This document shows positions 1 to 7,047 of a stretch of DNA of 64,000 nucleotides, one piece after another. Below the pieces are notes generated by a model. The model ran no database searches and was not told the origin of the DNA. It saw only the letters and a program-made list of their open reading frames with translations. This stretch comes from Microbacterium faecale. GTDB taxonomy: Bacteria; Actinomycetota; Actinomycetes; Actinomycetales; Microbacteriaceae. The position numbers and the translations under genes are program-made. The stretch is taken from contig NZ_BMHO01000001.1 in the NCBI RefSeq assembly GCF_014640975.1, positions 754,166 to 818,165 of the forward strand. Reading direction: 5' to 3'. Positions within the stretch are counted from its first letter, which is position 1. Each line of letters begins with the position of its first letter.

Positions 1-962
1 TCGCGATCATCGGCAGCGGGTACATGGGCGGAGGCATCGCACAGATCTTCGCCCTGGCGGGGCACGATGTCGTGCTGGCGGACGTCTCCGGCGAGGTCGC
101 ACGCGCCAACGCCGAGCGGGTGCACCGCGAGGCCGCGGAATTCGAGGAGCAGGGGCTGTTCCGCGCGGGTGCGGCGGCGATCATCGCCGAGCGGATCACC
201 GCGGCGGACTCGATCGAGGAGGCCGCCGCTGGCGCGGACTACATCGAAGAGGCGGTTCCGGAGCGCATCGACATCAAGCACGACACCCTCCGCCGCGTGT
301 CCGAGGCGAACGCGACCGCGGTGATCGGCAGCAACACATCGACGATCTCCATCGCGAAGCTCGCGGAGCCGGTCGTGAATTCCGAGCGCTTCCTCGGCGT
401 GCACTTCTCCAACCCCGCGCCGTTCATCCCTGGCGTGGAGATCATCCCTCACGCCTCGACCGACGAGACCGCGGTCGAGGTCGCCGGCGCGCTCGTCAGC
501 GGCGCCGGTAAGACCGTCGCGCGCGTGGCGGACTCGGTCGGGTTCGTGCTGAACCGGCTGCAGTACGCGCTCTTCGACGAGGCCACAAAGCTCGTGGAGG
601 AGGGCGTCGCGAGCGCCGAAGACGTCGACAACATCGCGCGCTCGACGTTCGGGTTCCGGCTGCCGTTTTTCGGGCCGTTCGCCATCGCCGACATGGCGGG
701 GCTCGACGTCTATGCGTTCTGCTACGAGTCGCTGCACGGCGGCTACCCGGACCGGTTCCAGACGCCCGAGATGCTCGCGAAGCTGGTCGAGGCGGGAACG
801 CTGGGCACGAAGACCGGCGGCGGGTTCCGCGACATCGACCCCGCACGCATCGACGAACTCGTCGCGTACCGCAACCGCGTCTACGCGAAGATGGCCGAGG
901 TGCTCGACGAGGTCGGCCCGTCGCCGTTCGACGAGGGCCCGACTGAGGAACAGCACACGTAA
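1..962 (+). CDS. 3-hydroxyacyl-CoA dehydrogenase family protein (5' partial)
   Basis: The reading frame is already open at the left edge, so the true start lies outside the window. The first visible residues, AIIGSGYMGGGIAQIFALAG, are the dinucleotide-binding Rossmann motif (GxGxMGxGIA) of NAD-dependent 3-hydroxyacyl-CoA dehydrogenases. Further on, SNTSTISI and GVHFSNPAPFIPGVEII match the family's active-site region, where the conserved histidine (H in GVHFSNP) lies. The C-terminal helical domain (FVLNRLQYALFDEA) is present. The family oxidises 3-hydroxyacyl-CoA to 3-ketoacyl-CoA in the cytoplasm, in beta-oxidation or butyryl-CoA type pathways; the substrate cannot be told from the sequence. 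No other beta-oxidation gene is adjacent. hemL starts 18 bases downstream. Confidence 0.85.
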   Translation, partial: AIIGSGYMGGGIAQIFALAGHDVVLADVSGEVARANAERVHREAAEFEEQGLFRAGAAAIIAERITAADSIEEAAAGADYIEEAVPERIDIKHDTLRRVSEANATAVIGSNTSTISIAKLAEPVVNSERFLGVHFSNPAPFIPGVEIIPHASTDETAVEVAGALVSGAGKTVARVADSVGFVLNRLQYALFDEATKLVEEGVASAEDVDNIARSTFGFRLPFFGPFAIADMAGLDVYAFCYESLHGGYPDRFQTPEMLAKLVEAGTLGTKTGGGFRDIDPARIDELVAYRNRVYAKMAEVLDEVGPSPFDEGPTEEQHT

Positions 963-980
963 GCGCGAGATAATAGCGGG

Positions 981-2294
981 ATGGACCGTAACGACGAGCT
1001 CTTCGACCGTGCCCGCCGCGTCATTCCCGGGGGCGTGAACTCGCCCGTCCGCGCATACGGATCCGTCGGCGGCACGCCGCGCTTCCTCGCGTCGGCGCGC
1101 GGTGCGTACGTGACCGACGCCGCCGGGCAGGAGTACGTCGACCTCGTCGCGACGTGGGGCCCCGCGCTGCTCGGCCACGCGCACCCAGACGTCGTCGCGG
1201 CCGTGCAGGCCGCCGCGGCGCAGGGGCTGTCGTTCGGCGCCCCGACCGAGGGCGAAGTCCGCCTCGCGTCGCTCATCGCGGAGCGCGTGCAGGCGGGAGG
1301 ACTCGCACCCATCGAGGAGGTGCGCCTCGTCTCGACCGGTACTGAGGCGACCATGACCGCGATCCGCCTCGCCCGCGGCGTCACCGGCCGCGACCTGCTC
1401 GTGAAGTTCGACGGCAACTACCACGGCCACTCCGACGGGCTGCTGGCGGCCGCCGGATCCGGCGTCGCGACGCTCGCGCTGCCCGGCACGGCCGGCGTGC
1501 CCGCGTCGGTCGCGGCGTCGACGCTGGTGGTTCCCTACGGCGACCTCGACGCCGTACGCGAGGTCTTCGCCGCGCACGGCGAGCGCATCGCCGGCATCAT
1601 CGTCGAGGCGGCGCCCGCGAACATGGGCGTCATCGAGCCGCCGGCCGGATTTAACGCCGCCCTCGCCGAGATCGCGCACGACGCCGGATCCCTGCTCATC
1701 GTCGACGAGGTGCTCACCGGCTTCCGCGTGCACCCTGCGGGCGAGTGGGGGCGCGAGGTCGAGGCCGGCCACCCCTACGAGCCGGACATCATCACGTTCG
1801 GCAAGGTCGTCGGCGGCGGGATGCCGCTCGCGGCGCTCGGCGGCAAGCGCGCCGTCATGGAGCAGCTCGCACCGACCGGGCCCGTCTACCAGGCGGGAAC
1901 CCTCTCGGGGAACCCGCTCTCGGTCGCCGCGGGGCTCGCGACGCTCGAGCGGGCGACGCCCGAGGTGTACGCGCACCTCGATCGCGCGGCCGACCAGGTG
2001 ACCACGGCGCTGTCTGCCGCGCTCGCCGCCGAGGGCGTCGCGCACGCGATCCCGCGGGTCGGATCGCTGTTCGGCCTCGTGTTCCGTGACAGCAAGCCCG
2101 CCGACTACACATCGGCGAAGCAGCAGGACGCGCACCGCTTCACGCCGTTCTTCCACGCCATGCTCGACGCGGGCGTGCACCTGCCGCCGAGCGTGTTCGA
2201 AGCGTGGTTCGTCACCGCCGCGCATGACGACGAGGCGCTCGGACGCATCGTCGAGGCACTGCCCGCCGCGTCGCGCGCCGCCGCCCGCGCCTGA
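981..2294 (+). CDS. hemL: Glutamate-1-semialdehyde 2,1-aminomutase
   Basis: This 437-residue PLP enzyme converts glutamate-1-semialdehyde to 5-aminolevulinate, the last step of the C5 route to tetrapyrroles, in the cytoplasm. It has the full family length. The start region ([26 protein letters not shown]) is diagnostic for Hem[21 protein letters not shown] and the PLP lysine K275 in [16 protein letters not shown] are all present. That separates it from the related class-III aminotransferases. The ATG at 981 has only a weak ribosome-binding site. No other hem gene lies nearby in this window, so it appears to sit apart from the hemABCD block. Its neighbour upstream is a hydroxyacyl-CoA dehydrogenase, with no obvious functional tie. 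Confidence 0.95.
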   Translation: MDRNDELFDRARRVIPGGVNSPVRAYGSVGGTPRFLASARGAYVTDAAGQEYVDLVATWGPALLGHAHPDVVAAVQAAAAQGLSFGAPTEGEVRLASLIAERVQAGGLAPIEEVRLVSTGTEATMTAIRLARGVTGRDLLVKFDGNYHGHSDGLLAAAGSGVATLALPGTAGVPASVAASTLVVPYGDLDAVREVFAAHGERIAGIIVEAAPANMGVIEPPAGFNAALAEIAHDAGSLLIVDEVLTGFRVHPAGEWGREVEAGHPYEPDIITFGKVVGGGMPLAALGGKRAVMEQLAPTGPVYQAGTLSGNPLSVAAGLATLERATPEVYAHLDRAADQVTTALSAALAAEGVAHAIPRVGSLFGLVFRDSKPADYTSAKQQDAHRFTPFFHAMLDAGVHLPPSVFEAWFVTAAHDDEALGRIVEALPAASRAAARA

Positions 2295-2369
2295 CGCGGG
2301 GCGGGGAGGGCCGCGGGAACGGAGATCGACCCGTTTCGAATGTCTGAGGTCCGCCGTAGCGTGTGCCAC

Positions 2370-3233
2370 ATGAAATTCGGATTCATCGGAAGCTACGGTA
2401 GCCCGGCCCAGCAGGTGCGGCTCGCACGCGAGTGCGAGGCGAACGGGTGGGACGGGTTCTTCACCTGGGACGGCGTCAGTCTCGACGCGGGCGAGTTCGA
2501 TGCGGGCGCAACGTGGGATCCGTTCGCGCTGCTCGGCGCGGCCGCCGCCGTCACCGAGCGGATCACACTGGGTGCGATGGTGTTCGCGGTTCCGCGGCGC
2601 CGCCCGTGGGAGCTCGCGCAACAGGCACTGACGATCGATCACCTGTCGGGCGGGCGCTTCGTGCTGCCGGTGGGGGTCGGTGTGCCGATCGACCGTGCGT
2701 TCACGTCGGTCGCGGGTCAGCCCACTGCGTTGCGCGATCGCGCGGAGACGCTCGACGACACGCTCGGGTGGCTCGAGCGATCTTGGTCGACCGACGTGTT
2801 CGACTTCGAGGGGCAGCACGTGACGACGGGTGACTTCCAGTTCCCGCTCGCACCGGTGGGCGGGCGGATCCCTGTCTGGCCCGTTGCGGTCTGGGACGCG
2901 CAGCGCCCGCCGCGCCGCAGCCTCGACCGTGCGCTGCGGTGGGAAGGCATCGTGCCGCAGGTGCGCGGCGACTCGCCAGAGGACGCGGAAGCCAGCCCGG
3001 ACGACATCGCCGCCCTCGCGGCGTGGGTCGCGGAACACCGCGCGGAGACGGACGAGCCCTTCGACATCATCTTCCAGGGTCGCCTCGACGCTGACCCGGC
3101 GATCGCGGCGGAGCAGGCACGCGCCGCGGCCGACGCGGGAGCGACGTGGTGGATCGACTCGTGGTGGGATCCGGGAACCGTCACGCCCGAGTGGCTACTC
3201 GAACGCGCACGGCAGGGGCCGCCGGCCCTGTGA
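2370..3233 (+). CDS. LLM-class flavin/F420-dependent oxidoreductase
   Basis: A 287-residue luciferase-like TIM-barrel protein. MKFGFIGSYGSPAQQVRLARECEANGWDGFF, split here only for description of the N-terminus, is the typical first strand and helix of the family, followed by DPFALLGAAAAVTERITLG and LSGGRFVLPVG, which line the flavin or F420 site. I chose the ATG at 2370 because the family begins at this strand; an in-frame ATG at 2340 would add ten unrelated residues. The substrate is unknown. Coenzyme F420 genes begin about 600 bases downstream on the other strand, so F420 is a plausible cofactor, but FMN cannot be excluded. A GC-rich inverted repeat separates it from the convergent gene that follows. 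Confidence 0.75.
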   Translation: MKFGFIGSYGSPAQQVRLARECEANGWDGFFTWDGVSLDAGEFDAGATWDPFALLGAAAAVTERITLGAMVFAVPRRRPWELAQQALTIDHLSGGRFVLPVGVGVPIDRAFTSVAGQPTALRDRAETLDDTLGWLERSWSTDVFDFEGQHVTTGDFQFPLAPVGGRIPVWPVAVWDAQRPPRRSLDRALRWEGIVPQVRGDSPEDAEASPDDIAALAAWVAEHRAETDEPFDIIFQGRLDADPAIAAEQARAAADAGATWWIDSWWDPGTVTPEWLLERARQGPPAL

Positions 3234-3256
3234 GCGCGCACCGACGGCCGAAGAGG

Positions 3257-3295
3257 TGAGCGCGGGGCCCGGCGACCGCCAGCGGGGCGCGCTCA
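3257..3295. terminator. Inverted repeat between convergent genes, possible terminator
   Basis: TGAGCGCG (3257-3264) and CGCGCTCA (3288-3295) form an 8-bp perfect stem in the short gap between two convergent genes; the right arm overlaps the stop codon of the minus-strand gene. There is no T-tract, as is common for GC-rich actinobacteria. Confidence 0.4.
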
Positions 3296-3802
3296 GCGCA
3301 CGTCGGCACCCTCGAGCGCGAGAAGGAACCGCTTCATGTCCTCGCGGCCGGCGTACTCGCCGAGCGTGCCGTCGGAGCGGATCACGCGGTGCGCCGGCAC
3401 GATGAGGGTGATCGGTGTGAAACGGCAGGCGGTGCCGACGGCACGTGCGGCACGCGGACGCCCGGCCATCTCAGCGACCTCGCCATAGCTCGCCGTCTCG
3501 CCGTACGGGATCTCGGCGACGCACTGCAGCGCCTCGCGCTGGAAACCTTTCGCGAGCTTCCAGTCGATCTCGAGGTCGAACTCGCGCCGGGATCCGGCGA
3601 AGTACTCGTCCAACTGGGCGCCGAGCCCGGCCACGTCGGCGTTCGCAGGCTCGAGGGATCCGCGCAGCTCGCGCGCGACGGAATCGACGACCCAGAGCGG
3701 ATCGTCCGCCGTGCCGAGTGCGACGAGATGATCCGCGCTCGTGAAGACGGCGACGGCGGCCCCGACCGGTGTCGCAGTCACGGTGTAGCGGTGCGGGGAC
3801 AT
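3293..3802 (-). CDS. O6-alkylguanine alkyltransferase-like protein with Ala in place of the acceptor Cys
   Basis: A 169-residue protein with the fold of Ogt/MGMT methylated-DNA repair proteins: an N-terminal ferredoxin-like domain, then YGETASYGEVAEMAGRPRAA (helix-turn-helix) and the C-terminal GEYAGREDMKRFLLALEG. The active-site motif PCHRV, whose cysteine accepts the alkyl group, here reads P136-A137-H138-R139. It therefore cannot work as a suicide alkyltransferase. Known alkyltransferase-like (ATL) proteins carry Trp or Ala at this position and flag O6-alkylguanine for nucleotide excision repair, so that role is the best inference. The start at 3802 is supported by a GGGAGG ribosome-binding site. 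It is the last gene of the minus-strand F420 operon, 22 bases after cofC. Confidence 0.8.
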   Translation of the reverse strand: MSPHRYTVTATPVGAAVAVFTSADHLVALGTADDPLWVVDSVARELRGSLEPANADVAGLGAQLDEYFAGSRREFDLEIDWKLAKGFQREALQCVAEIPYGETASYGEVAEMAGRPRAARAVGTACRFTPITLIVPAHRVIRSDGTLGEYAGREDMKRFLLALEGADVR

Positions 3803-3824
3803 CGTCGCCTCCCTGCGCGAGGCG

Positions 3825-4439
3825 CTATGCCGCGCGAGCTGCTTCCAGCAACGCGGTCGTGCGCGGGCCGAGACCGAGCGCGGCGGCCACCTCAAGCTGC
3901 TCCGCGGTGTCGACGTCGCGTCGCAGGGTCGAGGAGGCCGGCACGTCCAACACGGTATGACCGGCGTCCGCGTGCTTCGCTGCCGAGTCCGTGCCGAAGT
4001 GCGCCTCGTGCGCGCCCGGCACGCGCCAGGTGACGAGCACGGATCCGGACCCTTCGGCATCCGGAACGACCGCGCGCTCCTGGCCGGTCGCGCGTGCGAG
4101 TGCGTCGTCGAGATCCGCCGCAGTCAGCGCCGGCAGGTCGCCAAGCATCACCGCGCGGGCCTCGTGGGAGGCGCGTTCCAGGCCGGCACGAGCCGCGCCG
4201 TTGAGGCTCATGCCGGGGTCCGGGATCCAGGTGGCGCCGTCGATCTGCTCGACGCCCGCCTGCACGTCGGCGTCGCTCGTGACGACGACGACCTCGCCGA
4301 CCGCCTGCGCGCTCGCTGCGGCGGCGACGGTGTCGAGCGCGATCGCGAGCGCAAGCTGCGGACGATCGGCGCCAGAGATCTCCAGCCGGGATTTACCGGA
4401 CTGGGTCGTCTTCACCGGGATGACAACGCTCCAGAGCAT
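3825..4439 (-). CDS. cofC: 2-phospho-L-lactate / phosphoenolpyruvate guanylyltransferase (F420 biosynthesis)
   Basis: A 204-residue nucleotidyltransferase of the CofC/FbiD family. It activates a phosphorylated C3 acid (phosphoenolpyruvate in mycobacteria, 2-phospho-L-lactate in archaea) with GTP, giving the donor that is joined to Fo in coenzyme F420 assembly. Visible family marks are the N-terminal WSVVIPVKTTQSGKSRL loop, VVVVTSD, the LGDLPALTAADLDDAL motif and the C-terminal DVDTAEQLEVAAALGLG. The ATG at 4439 follows an AAGGG ribosome-binding site. It sits 32 bases after fgd and before the alkyltransferase-like gene, so it belongs to the same minus-strand operon as fbiC. In actinobacteria the symbol fbiD is also used. 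Confidence 0.9.
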   Translation of the reverse strand: MLWSVVIPVKTTQSGKSRLEISGADRPQLALAIALDTVAAAASAQAVGEVVVVTSDADVQAGVEQIDGATWIPDPGMSLNGAARAGLERASHEARAVMLGDLPALTAADLDDALARATGQERAVVPDAEGSGSVLVTWRVPGAHEAHFGTDSAAKHADAGHTVLDVPASSTLRRDVDTAEQLEVAAALGLGPRTTALLEAARAA

Positions 4440-4471
4440 GGGGTCCCTTCGGGGGAGGAATGGGGCGGTGA

Positions 4472-5482
4472 TCAGGCTACCGCGGCGCGGAGGCGGGGGA
4501 GAACCTCGCGACCGTACAGTTCGAGGAAGGTCTCCTGGTCGTGGCCCGGGTCGTGGAACACGAGATGCGTGAAGCCGAGGTCGAGATAGCGCTGGATCTG
4601 CGCGACGTGCTCCTCGGGGTCGTCCGACACGATGAACCGGCTCGCGGCGCGTTCGGTGGGCAGCTCCTGCGCCAACCGCTGCATCTCCACGGGGTCGTCG
4701 ACGCCCATCTTCTCGTCCGGAGTGAGCGCGAGGGGAGCCCAGAAGCGCGTGTTCTCGAGCGCCGCGTCGCGGTCCGGGCGGAATGACACCTTCACCTCGA
4801 GCATGCGGTCGACGTCGTCCTTGTTGCGGTCGGCCTTGCGGATCCCCTCGTCGAAGGCCGGGATGAGCTTGTCGGTGTAGAGCTCGTTCGCCTTTCCGCT
4901 CGTCGTGATCCAGCCGTCGGCCATGCGCCCGGCCAGTCGCGTGGCGGCCGGGCCGGAGGCGCCGATGTAGATCGGGACCTCCTGCTCCGGGCGGTCATAG
5001 ACCGTGGCGTTGTTGACGGTGTAGTAATTCCCCTCGTACGTCACGCGTTCCTCGCGCCACAGCTCGCGGATCATGAGGATCGCCTCTTTCATCCGCTGGA
5101 AGCGCTCGGGCGGGTCCGGCCAGTTCTGGCCGAGCGTGACCTCGTTCAGCGCCTCTCCCGTGCCCACGCCGAGGATCATGCGGCCCGGGTAGAGCAGACC
5201 GAGCGTGCCGAAGGCCTGCGCGATGACACCCGGGTGGTAGCGGAAAGTGGGGGTGAGGACGGAGGTACCCAGCAGGATCCGTTTCGTGGCCTCGCCCGCG
5301 GCGCCGAGCCACGGCAGGGTGGCGGGAGCGTGCCCGCCGTCGTGCATCCACGGCTGGAAGTGGTCGCTGAGGAACGCGGAGTCGAACCCGTTCTCCTCAG
5401 CGCCGACCGCGTAGTCGACGAGCTCGCGCGGGGCGAACTGTTCGGAGGAGGCCTTGTAGCCGAATCGGAAGGGGACCGTCAT
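4472..5482 (-). CDS. fgd: F420-dependent glucose-6-phosphate dehydrogenase
   Basis: A 336-residue luciferase-like protein, exactly the length known for the mycobacterial enzyme Fgd1. It oxidises glucose-6-phosphate to 6-phosphogluconolactone and reduces F420, and so supplies reduced F420 to other enzymes. Motifs seen are FRFGYKASSEQFAPRELVDYA, AFLSDHFQPW (the catalytic His region), LGTSVLTPTFRYHPGVIAQ, and GVGTGEALNEV, all hallmark Fgd segments. The ATG at 5482 has an AAGGAG site seven bases upstream, inside the preceding gene, and overlaps that gene's stop by 4 bases. This gives translational coupling in the fbiC-monooxygenase-fgd-cofC operon. Confidence 0.92.
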   Translation of the reverse strand: MTVPFRFGYKASSEQFAPRELVDYAVGAEENGFDSAFLSDHFQPWMHDGGHAPATLPWLGAAGEATKRILLGTSVLTPTFRYHPGVIAQAFGTLGLLYPGRMILGVGTGEALNEVTLGQNWPDPPERFQRMKEAILMIRELWREERVTYEGNYYTVNNATVYDRPEQEVPIYIGASGPAATRLAGRMADGWITTSGKANELYTDKLIPAFDEGIRKADRNKDDVDRMLEVKVSFRPDRDAALENTRFWAPLALTPDEKMGVDDPVEMQRLAQELPTERAASRFIVSDDPEEHVAQIQRYLDLGFTHLVFHDPGHDQETFLELYGREVLPRLRAAVA

Positions 5483-7047
5483 GTCGTGACTCCTTCGGTG
5501 AGGGCGGACCGGGCTCGCTCGAGGCGGGCGCGGAAATCGGCGACCGTGCCGGGCCACAGCAGCGCGAGCCGCCCGCTGCGATCATCAACGTACCAGTTGC
5601 TGCAGCCGCCCGTCAGCCAGGGGGTGGTCGCGGCGCGGAGGGCGATTTCGTCGGTCGACGCGCGCTCCGCCGCCTCCGTGACCCGCACCGGTGCGGGGTA
5701 CGCGAACGGCGCCGACTGACGCTCGGCGATGAGCGAGGCGGCGAACTCCGCCTGCGCCTCCGACACGAGGATCGAGGAGTTGTGGCCGAGCGACGCGTTC
5801 GGGCCGTTCACGACGAAGAGGTTGGGGAAGCCGGACACGAGCGTCGACGCGACGGCCGTCATGCCGGTGCGCCAGTGCTCGTCGAGCGTCTGTCCGCGTT
5901 CGCCCGTGACGAGGCCAGCGTACGGCTGGCGGGTCGTCGCGAACCCGGTGGCCAGGACGAGGGCGTCGGCGTCGAGAGTGCGCCCCGAGGCCGCGATCAG
6001 TGTGGATCCGCGCACCTCGAAGAGCGCCGACGGCTCGAGCGTGACGCGTCCGCTCGCGATCGCGGGATAGAAGTCGTCGCTGAGCAGCACGCGCTTGCAT
6101 CCGAACGCGTAGTCGGGGGTGAGCGCGCGCCGCAGTCCCGGATCCGGCACCTGCCGCGCGAGGTGCGCGAGGGCGACGTCGCGTGCGGCGGCCGCGGCAT
6201 CAGGATCCCCGGAGCGCGACGCGTATCGTGCCTCGCCCTCGGCGTAGAGGCGCTCGCGCAGCTCCGTGAGGGCGTCCGGTTCGTCCGTCAGTCGCTGGCG
6301 GTCGGCGGTGTCGACGGGGTGGTCCTCGCGCGGCACGATCCACGCCGGCGTGCGCTGGAACAGCGTGACCTCGGCGCCGCGGCGGGCGAGTTCGGGGACG
6401 AGCTGCACCGCCGAGGCTCCGGTGCCGACGACCGCGATGCGCCGGCCCGCCAGATCGCCGTGGGGCAGCGCGTCGTGATCCCATCGAGAGGAGTGGAACA
6501 GGGGCCCGACGAACGTGCCGAGGCCGCGGATGTCGGGGATCTGCGGCTCGGTCAGGCGGCCGGCCGCCAGCACGAGGTGGTCGGCGACGACTTCGCGGCC
6601 GCCGGAGGACGGCAGTCCTGCCCCGATGTCACCAGATCCGGCCGATTCGGACGCCGGGATCGCACGACTGCCGGACTCCTGCACGGGGCGGGAGATCGAG
6701 AGCTGCCAGGCGCCGTCCTCCCAGCGGGCGTCGGTGAGTGCCGTGCCGAGCAGCAGGTGCTGGTCGAGGCCCTCGTCGGCGACGATCCGCTCGAGGTACG
6801 CCTGGATCTCGCCGCCCGGGGCGAACGCCCGCGTCCAGTGAGGCCAGGGATGCGACGCGAGGGAGTAGAGGTGCGACGGCACGTCACAGGCGATGCCCGG
6901 ATACGTGTTGTCGCGCCACGTGCCGCCGATGCGGCCTTCGCGCTCGAGGATGACGAACGACTCGATACCGGCCTCGCGCAGCGCGAGCGCCTGCGCGATT
7001 CCGGCGAACCCGGCGCCGACGATGACGGCATCCACGCGCAGTGTCAT
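5479..7047 (-). CDS. Flavin-binding monooxygenase, Baeyer-Villiger type
   Basis: A 522-residue class-B flavoprotein monooxygenase. The N-terminus has the FAD Rossmann motif (VGAGFAGIAQALALREAG), then the EREGRIGGTWRDNTYPGIACD segment is the GGTW-type motif typical of Baeyer-Villiger enzymes. The fingerprint FxGxxxHxxxWD appears as FVGPLFHSSRWD, and a second Rossmann motif (VVGTGASAVQ) binds NADPH. Such enzymes insert one oxygen atom next to a ketone, or oxidise S or N centres. An unusual Ser/Gly-rich insert, coded by about 6604-6679, lies before the fingerprint and coincides with an imperfect DNA palindrome. The gene overlaps fbiC upstream and fgd downstream by 4 bases each, so it is co-translated with F420 genes; why is not known. 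Confidence 0.85.
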   Translation of the reverse strand: MTLRVDAVIVGAGFAGIAQALALREAGIESFVILEREGRIGGTWRDNTYPGIACDVPSHLYSLASHPWPHWTRAFAPGGEIQAYLERIVADEGLDQHLLLGTALTDARWEDGAWQLSISRPVQESGSRAIPASESAGSGDIGAGLPSSGGREVVADHLVLAAGRLTEPQIPDIRGLGTFVGPLFHSSRWDHDALPHGDLAGRRIAVVGTGASAVQLVPELARRGAEVTLFQRTPAWIVPREDHPVDTADRQRLTDEPDALTELRERLYAEGEARYASRSGDPDAAAAARDVALAHLARQVPDPGLRRALTPDYAFGCKRVLLSDDFYPAIASGRVTLEPSALFEVRGSTLIAASGRTLDADALVLATGFATTRQPYAGLVTGERGQTLDEHWRTGMTAVASTLVSGFPNLFVVNGPNASLGHNSSILVSEAQAEFAASLIAERQSAPFAYPAPVRVTEAAERASTDEIALRAATTPWLTGGCSNWYVDDRSGRLALLWPGTVADFRARLERARSALTEGVTT

